From Codonopsis lanceolata (Eukaryota > Streptophyta > Magnoliopsida > Asterales > Campanulaceae), in contig CM028383.1 in the NCBI GenBank assembly GCA_013146195.2, positions 1-64,000 on the forward strand: a stretch of 64,000 nucleotides of DNA. Reading direction: 5' to 3'. This document shows, piece by piece, positions 45,681 through 56,239 of this stretch. Below the pieces are notes generated by a model. The model saw only the letters and a program-made list of their open reading frames with translations, was not told the DNA's origin and did not search any database. A program made the position numbers and the translations under genes. Within the stretch, counting starts at the first letter, position 1; every line of letters begins with the position of its first letter.

Positions 45681-46664
45681 CAAATGCACTGCAAAAAAAG
45701 GAATATACCTTCCTTTCCTTTACCGTTGCCGTGTTCATGCAGCAAATTGCTGCTATTGTTGCTTTGCTGCTTTACGCTGTTCTCCGCTGCACTGTGCTGG
45801 GGATTTTTCTTTTGTCACCGTTCCAGCCTTCGCTGGAAAATCTTTTCCCCTGTCCCGCTATGTTTTCGGCTTTAGCTGGAAAATTCTTCTTGATGCTGCT
45901 GCATTTTCTAACCTTGGTCAGAAACTTCCTTTTCTTTGTTGCAGCATCTCTTGGTATCAGCTGAAATCATCTTTTCTTTGCTGTTGTTTTCTTTTCGCTT
46001 CATTTTCTAGCTTCAGCCGAAAGTTTTTCTTCTGCCGCCGCATTCTCTCTTGTTGCATGCACCTATAAATTTTCCTTTTTTTTCTTTTCTTGTACATGCA
46101 TTTTCTCCTCTCCCGATTTTTTTGTTTCTGTTTTTTCTTTTTTTTCTTTATTCTGCATGCTCGCCATTTTTCTTTATTTGCATGCTTATTATTATTTTTT
46201 TTCATATTCCTCTTTTTTTGTTTTTTTTCATATTCCTCTGTTTTTTTGTTTTTTTTGAATATGCCTGGATATACTTCAGATCTGCTAGATTTTGGCACTG
46301 TTTGACACTTTTGAAGCATTCCTGGCTTTATTAATAATGCTTATGCATATCCTATTTATGCCTAAATGATGCAATTAGGTAATGATGCATGAAATTTATT
46401 CTTATGATGCATGATTAAACTAGTGGTCACTATTTGACCCTACTATGCATGGTTTATACTATAAATGCAAATGGAGCTATATGATGCATGTTCTAGGTTA
46501 AAACATATTTTGCATGCTATGTGTTCACGAAACAGACTTTTCGGAATAAAATTCAATTTTTTTTTCTGAACACATTTTTTGGCATATTTTCGGATGAATA
46601 CAAGATAAAACAGATATATTTCATGACCTAAAATTTATTTTTCATGCATACTTATACTGCAGGG
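45681..46664. other. T-rich non-coding region of Tat copy B
   Basis: No supported gene. Runs of T with short interruptions (46080-46260) create open frames rich in Phe on one strand and Lys on the other; these are composition artefacts. From 46320 the word 'gatgcatg' and variants recur. Confidence 0.75.
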
Positions 46665-46678
46665 ACATAGTAAATGCC

Positions 46679-46962
46679 CACATAGTCAAGACTTACGAGC
46701 AGTTCCTTCTCCTCTCCAAAGAAACAAAACATATGTTGCAGATGGATGCTTATGGCTTTTATAATTTCCGTCGTAACCATATATAATTTAGATTCCTTTC
46801 TAGCAGTTTTTTTTTCTGTCATATTTGTATTTCTTTTTCGAGGTCAGGCTCCTTTGCCCCCCCATTTATAAGGGTCAGGCTGGTTGTCCCCCTCAAGTTT
46901 GTAATTCTTTTATTTCAATAAAATCCTCGCAGGTGCCGCCTTTCCTTAAAAAAAAAAAAAAA
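46679..46962 (+). mobile_element. 284-bp LINE 3' tail with perfect 14-bp target duplication
   Basis: The insert ends 'gcaggtgccgcctttccttaaaa...', matching the end of LINE 2 ('gcaggtgccgccccctctc'), and includes the 'ggctcctttg..cccc..ggttgtccccct' block. The flanks are ACATAGTAAATGCC at 46665-46678 and again at 46963-46976, identical over 14 bp. It is a very short 5'-truncated insertion. Confidence 0.93.
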
Positions 46963-46976
46963 ACATAGTAAATGCC

Positions 46977-47600
46977 ATAAGAATATTTATTTTCATGATT
47001 GGTGGCATTTTATTTTCTTTTTAGCGCACCCCTAATGCAGCTTATTATTGGATAATAAATGCGAATGATGGGTGCATGCACTACTTTATTTGATGCAAAT
47101 GTGATGCCTAAAAATTACAGGATGCTTATTATGATGCATGGACATTCTTTATTCTTATTATGCATGCAGTAAATGCAAAATGCAGTACATATCTTTAAGA
47201 TGCAAAATGCATTTTTATAATGCTTGGAATGCAAAAACGTTTATTTAGATGCAAAACAATACATAAAATGTTTTTGTTTTTTGTTTTGTTTTTTGTTTTT
47301 TTGTTTTTTTGAAAACCTGTACAAATATTTACAATGGAATATAATTTTATATGATGCAAAATAAAAAAACATGCAGACTCAAGACACATGCACAAAGCAA
47401 AGCTATACCGACATCTAATAGGTAATGGCACGTTGTATCTCCAAAACGGATTTTAAAGGAGTATACCTTTGGGTTCGAACAGGCTTTTCTTTTTCTTTCC
47501 TTTTTTTTCATGATATGCGGGGAAAGGAAAAGGCAGTCATCTCCTGCTGCTCTCGGCCATATATTTGTTGCAGGACTACACTTGGCATAAGGCTATTCTC
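46977..47600. other. AT-rich non-coding region of Tat copy B
   Basis: No supported ORF. 'gatgcaaa' and 'aatgcatt' words recur and there is a (GTTTT)n-like stretch at 47274-47308. The function is not apparent. Confidence 0.7.
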
Positions 47601-47689
47601 ATAATCCCTGCATTTTTCTTCGCAATCAGACAGGGCAGCAGTGAATGGTCGGAACCCAAGTCGTCTAGCTGCTTCAGGACAATTGCAAC

Positions 47690-47830
47690 GCAGTTGATGA
47701 ATAGGACGAGGCCACTTCTAGCGCTTCTCATTCTGATGGGACTGAGCTTTTTCTGTGCCTTGCAGAAGAAGTATATGGGCCTGGCCGGGCGGACGCCGCA
47801 GGCACTGATGGATTACTCCGGGGCTTAAGC
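47690..47830 (+). pseudogene. C-terminal remnant of the Tat antisense ORF, copy B
   Basis: It corresponds to 4590-4690 in element A: 'tctgtgccttgcagaagaagtatatgggcc' matches 'tctgtgcctcgcagaaggagtatatgggcc', and the next 100 bp ('ggcactgatgga...ggggcttaagctgcaa') also align. About 90% of the ORF is deleted. Confidence 0.75.
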
Positions 47831-48124
47831 TGCAAATGAAGGATAGTTTTGGGGGAAACAAAGGGGGTAGAGGCAATAATAGATATGTACAGGCAATTAA
47901 TGCATAACCTAAATTTCTTTAGCAATTATTCCTAAGCTGCACCTTAGGACCTGTAATATATATATATATATATTTTAGTGTTTTATTGCGAGCTTCCTGT
48001 CGTGGTTTTTCCTTTTCTTTTGTTAGTCGAGCCCCCTTGCATGCTGAAGACTGGAGGTAGGATGCCGAGGTTTCAAAGAGTGCCTTCCCTCCCCTTTTTC
48101 TCCTGATATATATATATTTTTTAT

Positions 48125-48320
48125 TTTGCTCTAACTTTTGCCTAGGCTGCCCTTTTCGGGTTTTCAACCTAGCGAGCTCTTTTTTTTTACTTGCTCTAAT
48201 TTTTGCCTAGGCCGCCCTTTCGGGTTTTCAGCCTAGCGAGCCCTTATTTTATTTTATTTTTTATTTGCTCTAATTTTTGCCTAGGCCGCCCTTTCGGGTT
48301 TTCAGCCTAGCGAGCTGGAG
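48125..48320. repeat. Three copies of a 67-73-bp unit
   Basis: 'gctctaa[ct]ttttgcctaggc' starts at about 48125, 48192 and 48265. Each copy is followed by 'ttcgggttttca.cctagcgag'. Element A has two copies (from about 5050 and 5125), so copy number differs between the elements. Confidence 0.85.
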
Positions 48321-48465
48321 AGGGAAGCACTTGCCGGATAGGGTGGTTCGAGCATAATACCTTTTGAGCTCATTAAGATTGAAGGGCTGAACAAGGTCTT
48401 TTCTTTCCAGACTTGTGAGGAGTACGACATCTCCTGATCGGATCTCTTTGACAATATACGACACA
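48300..48465 (-). pseudogene. Integrase C-terminal remnant, Tat copy B
   Basis: Minus frame 48270-48464 reads YIVKEIRSGDVVLLTS and FNLNELKRYYAR, equal to the integrase C-terminus of element A. At about 48465 the sequence jumps directly into RT, so core integrase and RNase H are deleted. Confidence 0.88.
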
Positions 48466-49260
48466 TCGTGGAAGAGAGTGGTAGCAGCCTTTTGATAAGT
48501 AGCCCCAACATTTTTTTAGTCCAAACGGCATGACATGATAGCAGTAGGTCCTCCAAAGGGGTGGTGAATGAGGTCTTTTCTTGGTCTCCTGCTGCCTTTG
48601 ATTTGACTATAGTCCTAACATGCCGTTGACAAATGATCTGATTTCATGAGCAATAACGGCGTCTACCACAATATTGATATTGGGCAGAGAAAATATTATC
48701 TTTGAGCGATGCCTTGTTGAGGTCGCGAAAATCTACGCAGGTCCGAACCTTCCTGTTGGGCTTGGAAACGATCACTATATTGGACAGCCAGATCGGGTAT
48801 TTTTTTTTCTTTTACTCTTTTTTTTTCTTTTTTTTTTACTCTTCTTTTTTTTACTACTTTTTCCTTTCTTTTTTCTTTCTTGTGTTTTTTTTTTATTTTT
48901 TTTACCACCCGAATGAAGTTGACGTGTGGCTGTTTCATGATTTCTTTTTTTTTCTTTTTTTTTTAAACTTGTAGTGACCATTCCGGCTTAATCCGGTGGA
49001 GCTTTTGCTTGATCTGCCGAGCATTCAGACATATGGGGATCCGGTGCTTGACTATGGCTAGCCCCGACACATCTTCATAGGACCAGGTAAACATGTCCAC
49101 GAACTCTTTGAGGAGATCCATGAGTGTTATCCTTTTCTGAACCTTGCAGGTAGCTGCCGATTTTGATTTCTTTTGATTTCATTGTCCAGCCCCAGATTGA
49201 TAGTGGGTAAGTCTTTAGTTGCTGTTGATGAATGATGCTGTCCCTGGTGCTCTACTGACT
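48466..49260 (-). pseudogene. RT remnant, Tat copy B
   Basis: It matches 7500-8200 of element A on the minus strand: text around 'gtggaagagagtggtagcagcc', the 'tccaaacggcatgaca' (PFR/MPF region), and 'cgaaaatctacgcaggtccgaacctt' (the VDFRDLN region). A T-rich insertion of about 110 bp (48798-48905) separates the RT coding text; element A has no such insert. Not functional. Confidence 0.85.
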
Positions 49261-49268
49261 TTACAAGC

Positions 49269-49985
49269 TCAAGCAAATATTTTTTTTAAATCTTTTTGGG
49301 TCCTATTAAATGACTCATTATTATAATTATTTAATGTTTCTTTTAATGCAAGTGCAACTAAGAAATAAGCAAAGACATTCAGATTATTATTAAAAGCACA
49401 CCGTACAGGGTTTATTAAATTATTGAGAACCTGGGGTTTGAGATCCTCAATTTTATGGAGCGGATTGGTAGATGACCAATCCGTAAGGCTAGGGAAAGGA
49501 ATAGGGATAATATATCCGAAACGGTCCACCAGTTCTGCGGGCGTAAAAAGTGGGCCGGTCATAGTATACTAGTTCTGCAGAGGCTTATTAGAAATAGACT
49601 CAAACTCAGCAGGGAGCTCTTTTATAATAAGTGCCTCTGCCTATCATACCCAGGAAGCTGTCATCAATCTCAATCATATTGATTTGAGGCAGGGGGTTAT
49701 TGACTATATTTGGTCTGGGAGTAGGCTTTTCAATAACCTTATCATCTATAAGATCCTGGATAGCATCCTTGAGTATATAACATTTATCGGTGAGGTGACC
49801 ACTGCAGCGATGATATTCACAATACTAGGCATGATTCTAGGTCCTGGGCAGGGGGTTTGGTGGCTTATAATTTTCCATAGGCTTTAACACTCCTTGTGCC
49901 ATTAGCCCCTGCAGGATCACAGACTAGGAGGCTTGCAGCTCATCATAATGTCGGTTCTGATTTCTGAAATTTCTGCTTGGGCCAT
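49269..49985 (-). pseudogene. Linker segment and Gag knuckle region, Tat copy B
   Basis: Frame 49269-49562 has TGPLFTPAELVDRFGY and TDWSSTNPL like element A's 8362-8844. From about 49660 the sequence jumps to the part matching 10140-10440 of element A (INMIEI, NNPLPQ, TDKCY knuckle region read on the minus strand). Protease is therefore deleted. Confidence 0.82.
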
Positions 49986-51853
49986 TGTGACGACCTGACC
50001 CGGATCCCAAGACGAAATCCCAAGGTCGTGCCGCCGGAAAGCAAATAACAACAAACAAATAGCAAATAATGGGTAGGGCCATAACGGCGATACACCGACA
50101 ACTCAAAACATACGCGGAAGCAAAATATAATATAACAGTGGCGCCCGAGCTAACAAGCTCAAACTAAAAACAACCAAAGAGATAGTTAATCTCTCGGTCC
50201 AAAAATTCGATTCGCGTGCCGCAACATTGGGCACGTAGGACAAACTCCCTGTTATGCAATTCAATAATAAGCATAATATAAACCAAGTCATCGGCGAAAC
50301 TACGGCCGGAACCCAACATTAAACTAAGTCTAAGACTCTAGTCTAACAACTCAACGGCTAAAAACACGCCGGAGAACAAACATAATTCTTTAACTAGCAA
50401 TGTAGCATGCTAAACATGATCACCAATTAACCAAGCACGACTAAAACCAGTCGGCTACCAACAACATGAGTACTAACATTTATAAGTACTAACCACCAGA
50501 AAACATATGGAGATATAACCATAAATAAACATCCAGCACGACTTCTACTTGTCGGCTACCAAAAGAATAAGCTAAACAACATAATTACAAATAACACAAT
50601 TCACATTTAGGTTGCTACCCCAACATGAAGTTTACATAACTTCATCTTTCCCAACGACCTCACCAAAAACAAATAAACTATCTAAGTAGCAACCTTGCCA
50701 GAAATAATACTTCGTCAACGCAATCTTCTTGATTTACTTGGATCCGCACGCTCGGCTCGGATCTAGGGAAAACAACCAACAAATAAAAGTAAGTCACAAA
50801 GACTTAGTAAGTTACTAACCGTAACTTCCTATCATGGCATAATGCTCAATCATAAATTACATCATGCTATCGTCATGAAATAACTTTATATAAAATCATG
50901 TTATGGCATCCATGCTCAACATTAATAAAACATGTTATCATTGTAGTATAACATCTCACTAAAATCCATGTCAAGGCATTTATATGCTTAACGATCATAA
51001 TTCTTGTTATTGATCATAACATATTCTTGTTATTGATTTACATGTCAAGGCATAGCCTTCCGATGACTTAACAACAATAATTCCTCAAGGCATATAAACT
51101 TAACAACAATAATTCCTGCTTTTAACATAATGCCATATCCGAATAATATTCATGATAAAGCATATTAACATAACAACGGTAATTCATGTTATTGTTATAA
51201 CATAGCCTCCCCATAATATTCATGTCAAGGCATACAAACTTTGACAATAATGATTTACACCTTTGGCATAAAACCACATTCCAATAATATTCATGTGATA
51301 GCATATATGCTTAACAACATTAATCAATATGTTATCTATTAAGTATAACATGTAAGAAACCAAAACAAACATCATATCATATCCAATTCACCAAGCACGT
51401 TATTCACTTAAGCACTTGTGAAACAATTCATGTATAAGGGATATGATACCATTACCCAAATTCCTCCGCGTGTCGCTCCGCAAAAACACGTGCAAAACCT
51501 TTATGTGCCCTCGATATCCCTCTCGTAGATATCGACGTCCCCGACGATCTCCGCTCGAGTTCCATAGTTATCAAAGTCATGTGTATTACTACAACTAAGA
51601 TAAACTACTTCCCCACCGTGGCCATCGATGGAGGGTGTGTGCAAACCCGCACGGCGATACATCGCGATCACGAATCCCATAATTCGTGAAGACGATGTAT
51701 CGTCCACCAAAACTCAACCAGACGCCATTTGGACTTAAAACCCAAGCACAAGTAATATATACTCATATGCTCAAAACAAGTAGGTAAACACTCTACTATC
51801 AAACTAGTCATGCAATTCATCCACAACTAGCATAAACATCATAGCCGAGAATC
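49986..51853 (+). mobile_element. Left part of a Tekay/Del-like Ty3/Gypsy LTR
   Basis: It starts TGTGACGACCTGACCCGG, a common start of Tekay/Del and related chromovirus LTRs, inserted in Tat copy B. It has no coding ORF. It shares the block near 51600-51670 with 80-170 of the window in the same orientation. It is cut at 51854 by the CACTA element. Positions 50860-51350 hold many imperfect repeats of 'catgtcaaggcat' and 'aacaataattc'. Confidence 0.65.
50860..51350. repeat. Imperfect AT-rich repeats in the LTR
   Basis: 'atgtcaaggcat' recurs (50970, 51042, 51221) with 'aacaacaataattcc' and 'aataatattcatg' at variable spacing. These look like diverged tandem units without exact period. Confidence 0.6.
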
Positions 51854-51873
51854 CACTACAACAAAAAAGACCT

Positions 51874-52345
51874 TTAACAACGTTTTAAAAACGTTGTAAT
51901 AGACATTTTACAACGTTTTGTAAAACGTTGTGTTAGGCTATGTTGTAAGGCGCTTTTTTACAACGTTTTAAAGCGTTGTAAAAGGCTTTACAACGCTTTT
52001 AAACGTTGTAAAAAAACCTTTACAACGCTTAAAAAATGTTGTAAAAAACCTTTCGCTTTTTAAAAAGTTGTAAAAATAATTTCACAACGCGTTTAAAAAA
52101 CCTTGTAAAGCCTTTCACAACGCTTACAAAGCGTTGTAAAATCCTTTCACAACTTAAAAACGTTGTTAAAGCCTTTACAACGTTTTTAAACGTTGTAAAG
52201 CTTCAGCCTTTACAACGCTTTTAAACGTTGTAAAGTAAATTTTTTACAACGTTTAAAAACGTTGTAAAACTCATTTTACAACGTTGAAAAACGTTGTAAT
52301 AGACTTTTTACAACGTTTAAAAAACGTTGTAAATTCTATTTTTTC
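51874..52345. repeat. CACTA subterminal palindromic repeats
   Basis: More than a dozen copies of ACAACGTTTTTAAACGTTGT-like units, each an inverted repeat of ACAACGTTTT around a short A/T centre. A GC variant (ACAACGCTTT...) is interspersed. Such arrays bind the TNPA-type protein in En/Spm. Orientation alternates because every unit is its own reverse complement. Confidence 0.92.
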
Positions 52346-53745
52346 AAAAAAAAAAATTAATAGCATTTTGTTCCAATTTTGAACCCCCCACAATTTCCTC
52401 AGATGCACCTTGAGCCCCCTCTCGAGTTGTGCTTACATGAACATCAGTTCATGACCAAATGAAGAATCAAGAAATGAAGAATCAGAAAATATGCATCTGT
52501 TGGGTTTTCACAAACAACTCGAGATATTTGCAAGGCATCAACAATTACAGCATTTAAAAGATAGCCACGTGAATAAACCGAGAACAATCAAGAAACATAT
52601 ACAAAAGATCTCTTTCTCAGTCGCAAGTGCGTAAAATATATACAAGTACGTAAATGAGGATGGAATCCAATGAATCAAGTTGTCATCCTCATTTTCACTT
52701 TGTTGATCCATCCTTTAACCTAGGCGGAATACAAGTAGATAACATGAGAAGTGAGTTTGACCGACACAAAAAACAATGTTTTAAAGTAGCATAATCAGTA
52801 TTTTGTTTCAGTCCCAGTTTTTTGTCGGTATTAAAGGCAGCAAATTGCTTATTTATTCACCCTCCTTTTCCTTTTGGAAAAGGATAATCCTCCAAGATCC
52901 CCACTTGAGATGCAGTTGATTCATGTACAACCATGGATATCCATCCCAGCACAGTAGTCTAAAAGGAAAAGCGAAGGACCTAGATGCCTCCGGGACAACA
53001 TCAAAACAGAAATTGCAATATGAAACTGTCCACATGTCCACAATTTCAAATTCTTCTAGCAAGAACTCAAAGTATGTCTCAAAGACTTCAACCTCATTAC
53101 TTGAATCCCTAATTATCACATATGGTAGAACAAAACAACCGCACTAGTCGTATCCAATAAATCCATGAATAATTATCGGCAGCCACAATATGACCAACAC
53201 GAGCAAAAAATACAAAAAACGAACAGAAATGTCGGCTTTATCACAAGGAACAAAGGAACCAACTTGTGCCATCATGAATAACGGTGTCCCTCATATATTC
53301 CTCGCATTAATAATGTGTCCTCCGTTGAAAATAAACAAATTCAATTTTCGTTGTCCGGAAAAATTACATTACGTAAAAGAAGTAATTGACTCACGAGATG
53401 AGAACCAACCAATGTAGCCGCTTTGTCCTGCATTTATCCCCTTCGCTTGAGTTTGACCATGCACATTGCCCATTTGATCCACCCACTGTAATCAACCGAT
53501 GACTCTCGCTAAGTTTCTTTTCGAGAAACTCGAGATCCTACCTATATTGAAACAAAGAAAAGAGAGAATTGAAGTATGAAAGCTCATGTTATCAAACCAG
53601 CGTCCGATACACTCGATAGTATCCGATACACTCGATTTCAAAATCTTTACAATTAGAGGACTCTCTGAAAAAAAATCCAGAAAATAAATAATCGTAATAA
53701 TAATAAAGAGAACAAAATACAACGGGAATAGGAAACAACGCAAAC
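52346..53745. other. CACTA interior, no gene recognised
   Basis: The best minus frame (52853-53119) holds FEFLLEEFEIVDMWTVSYCN and similar text. It could be another captured exon, but I do not recognise a family. The plus frame 53190-53417 is a shadow. Nothing else is supported. Confidence 0.5.
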
Positions 53746-54302
53746 CTGTGCCACATCTTCAATAATCAAACATGACAACACCCTAAGGACTCCCGGTGGA
53801 TATAAGATACCAAAAAGGAAGAGCAATGGTTACGCCATTAGCGTAACGAAATGACACTTGATTAGTTTCGGCTTTCTTCAATAATGCGACCAAACAGTCC
53901 CAAGCAAGCGCAATTGTGCTTTCAACTTCAAAAAGAGGAAACTTTCGAGCGAGAATCAATTAATTTCGGTGAAGACAAAATTGCATCTTTCTTGTCCAAG
54001 TGTTTCTTGAAGGCTGCTGGAGCTGGATTTTCTTTCCGGTTGATTCATATCAACATTATGTTGCTCGGCCCCAAAAGAAACTTGTGCCGCTTTGCTTGAG
54101 ATCATCTAATAGAACCTCCAAAGACGCCAACTTCTCCAAGGACTTTTTTGTACTGTTGATCGAAGGATAATAATTTTACAAAGAAAGACAAAATAGTGTG
54201 CTTTAATTCAGATGTTATCGGTTGCTGCAACAAGCAGCAAAGTGAAAGCAATTCTTGTTCAGGTATGCAGTTCACAACAGTCACTGCATATTCAAGATGA
54301 AC
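53746..54302 (-). pseudogene. SPI: Captured exon of SPIRRIG (BEACH-domain protein)
   Basis: On the minus strand an AG acceptor (CTCATGCAG) precedes IVHLEYAVTVVNCIPEQELL. Then come SLCCLLQQPITSELKHTILS, FFVKLLSFDQQYKKVL and EVGV (54102-54302). After a frame change the match continues with KFLLGPKQHN, KKAETNQVSFRYANGVTIAL, and (frame change) VLRVLSCLIIEDVAQ at a GT donor (53746). These are sequences of the plant SPIRRIG/BCHC protein, which acts in membrane trafficking and mRNA-body biology. The piece is about 185 codons from the N-terminal armadillo-like part, not the BEACH domain. It has at least three frameshifts. Recognition is from memory of the family. Confidence 0.72.
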
Positions 54303-55732
54303 AATCTGCATGAGGGAAGCACAGGCTCGTCAACGTTTTTCTAAGAATTGTTCTGGATATACATCAGTTGGAGGTCAGAATGTCAGATTTGGGCAGTTTA
54401 TTTTGGGATCCCTAGCACTCCTCGACATGGAATCCTAGAGGTTGCCGCCTTTTCAATCACTTTGTTTTTGTATATATTTCTGCACTAAAGGACACTTTGC
54501 TGCCCACTTTGGTACTCTAAAATTAATTCAAGGACCAAAGAGATTAGATTTATGTAAGCGCATAAGCTTGTCTAAGAGTGAGAGCTGAATGTATTCTCAA
54601 ACACCCTTACACTTCTAATCTCCTCTACCTAGAATCAGCAGATCCACCAAATACAATAACTTGCCCATGAGATGAATGCTAAGACTAAAAATGCATAGAA
54701 TACCTTTAAAAATCTTGCAAGTGTCTGATCAAAAAATGCGAGAAAAAAGAACGGAAAATACCAAATCGATAACAAAAGGTTTTGAGTGGTGCAACGTGCA
54801 TCAAGAAAAGGGTGTGTGGAGCAGAGGCTGATTGAGGGGAGCGAGAGTGATAGATATAGCCCTATTCTCTTTTCCTTCTTTTTTTCAGCATCGCCTTGGT
54901 GATTCGGCTGAGTTGCAGGAAAACTCATCAAGTTTGCATCGAGTTTCGGCGACTTAATGGTCAAACGAAATTCAACCGACTCAAATTTTGTTTTCGAATC
55001 AGAGACACTAGAATCCTAATCGAGCCATTGAATGTTCGGTGACTTAGTCAAAAGTTCAAAGTTTCAACCATGTCTGAAAGGAGAGACTGTTTCTGTAATG
55101 GTCAAACAATGTACATGCATATACAATGCGACTTAAGATGCTAGAGAGCTACTTTAATTTAAACTTCCTCTATTGAAATAATCCCAGGTCATAATTCAGA
55201 TGAGGTTTTTCCTAAGCAAGTCCTGTTTGAATATCAGAACTCTAGCAGTATAAACATCACGAGAAATCGAAAAATGTTGGATTTTGTAACGATCAGGAAA
55301 GAGATCAGATCTGTTGTAATGCACAAATTTTAAGTATGTAAATACACAAACACACACTCACACATAGAGAGAGAGAGAGAGAGAAAAGAACCTGCATCAT
55401 ATAGTTCTCAATCGTAAAGTCTTGAGAGGCTCTCCACTGCATCTCTGCTGCTGCAAAGCACCAAAAAATGAACCAAAATAATGGAATTAGGCATCAAGCT
55501 GCCTTTATAGTATAGAAATACTACTTGGTCAGCTTTATGATTCATTTTCTAATGCCCATTCTCCAATAAAAAAATGAGAAATTATTAAGTAAACTAAAAA
55601 TCATTAAAAGACTTTGCCTTTTATTGGCGTAGCGACTTCCATTTAAGTCATCGGTTATTAACAATAACAAGACGGAGTTAACTCTTGTAATTTATAGGCG
55701 AGATCAATGAGATTACCGATGCATGATACTTC
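54303..55732. other. CACTA interior between captured pieces, no gene recognised
   Basis: A minus frame at 54635-54964 (starting MTIKSPKLDANLM) and a possible short exon at about 55390-55458 (AEMQWRASQDFTIENYMMQ, bordered by AG- and GT-like sites on the minus strand) could be further captured exons. I cannot name them. (GA)n lies at 55365-55383. Confidence 0.4.
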
Positions 55733-56085
55733 GATGGATTGCATGACCGGTTCAACATCCGACGAACATCTTGCTCCTCGTGAATATGTCCGACGCCTTG
55801 TTGATAAAAGGTCCGCTTGATCTTGGACCATCATTTGACCCTCCAATAGGCCTTGATGGTTGGTCTCTCTTGTTCTTCCAATCTCCAGCATTTGAAGAAA
55901 CCCAACCATCCTTCTTCTTCCATCCAGTCTCATCAGCTTTTTCCTCAACCTTCTTACCCAACCCCACCCCGACTTGTCATTACCTTTTTCAAGGTTTACT
56001 GATCCCCAATTACTAGACCTAGAAGAGTCTTTGGTATTTCTTTAACATTGTTGCCCCAAGAAGTTCCCCATGATCTTTGGTTGAG
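55733..56085 (-). pseudogene. NRPE1: Captured fragment of NRPE1 (RNA polymerase V largest subunit C-terminus)
   Basis: Minus frames show the WG/GW-rich platform: RSWGTSWGNN (about 56070), SSNWGS, then KSGWGW, ETGWKKKDGW, AGDWKNKRDQ (55752-55990). The text then passes into the DeCL-type domain: DIFT, EEQDV and SDVEPVMQSI in three adjacent frames (55733-55800). In plant NRPE1 the tryptophan-glycine repeats bind Argonaute 4 and precede exactly this FT-x-EEQD...DVEPVMQ block. At least two single-base shifts break the frame. This part serves RNA-directed DNA methylation in the intact protein. The fragment cannot act as polymerase. Confidence 0.72.
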
Positions 56086-56161
56086 GACTAGCAAAAGGAG
56101 CAATAACGCTTGCGATCATGGTCTCTTATAATCTTTCTAATTTAGGAATGAGCCCAAAGTG

Positions 56162-56237
56162 TACCATTTCAGGTTTGTGAAGACATTGTTTAATAAGTTC
56201 CTCCCAAAGTTCATCATCATGCTGCAGCTCACAAATT
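56162..56237 (-). pseudogene. VPS41: Captured exon of VPS41 (vacuolar sorting protein)
   Basis: On the minus strand a CTGCAG-type acceptor is followed by EFVS (shifted), then QHDDELWEELIKQCLHKPEM, ending at ATG|GTACAC where a splice donor is expected. This is a near-exact match to plant VPS41, subunit of the HOPS tethering complex at the vacuole. One single-base shift lies between EFVS and QHDD. It is a single 25-codon exon; the neighbouring VPS41 exons are absent, and NRPE1 text begins within 80 bp. Confidence 0.8.
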
Positions 56238-56239
56238 CT

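Larger units (their letters stand above)
45385..49985 (-). mobile_element. Second Tat/Ogre element (copy B), heavily deleted
   Basis: From left to right it holds an LTR-type block ('agactgcctacgtatcc...aacgtagtt', 45402-45450), a T-rich and 'gatgcatg'-rich non-coding region with a LINE tail, the end of the antisense ORF (47728-47830), the integrase C-terminus, an RT piece, the unknown linker segment and the Gag knuckle. Each piece matches element A, but large parts (most of the antisense ORF, most of integrase, RNase H, much of protease) are deleted. It is cut on the right at 49986 by an LTR of the Tekay-like family. Confidence 0.82.

Noticed and set aside
46050..46334. Phe-rich or Lys-rich ORFs as membrane or basic proteins
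   Set aside because: They arise from a T-rich tract open in several frames on both strands; no family resemblance.
48674..48981. ORFs on both strands in the T-rich insert
   Set aside because: Low-complexity artefacts overlapping a decayed RT.
54635..54964. Minus-strand 109-residue ORF as an independent host gene
   Set aside because: No recognisable domain, low-complexity hydrophobic end, no flanking conserved exons; kept only as a candidate in the interior region.
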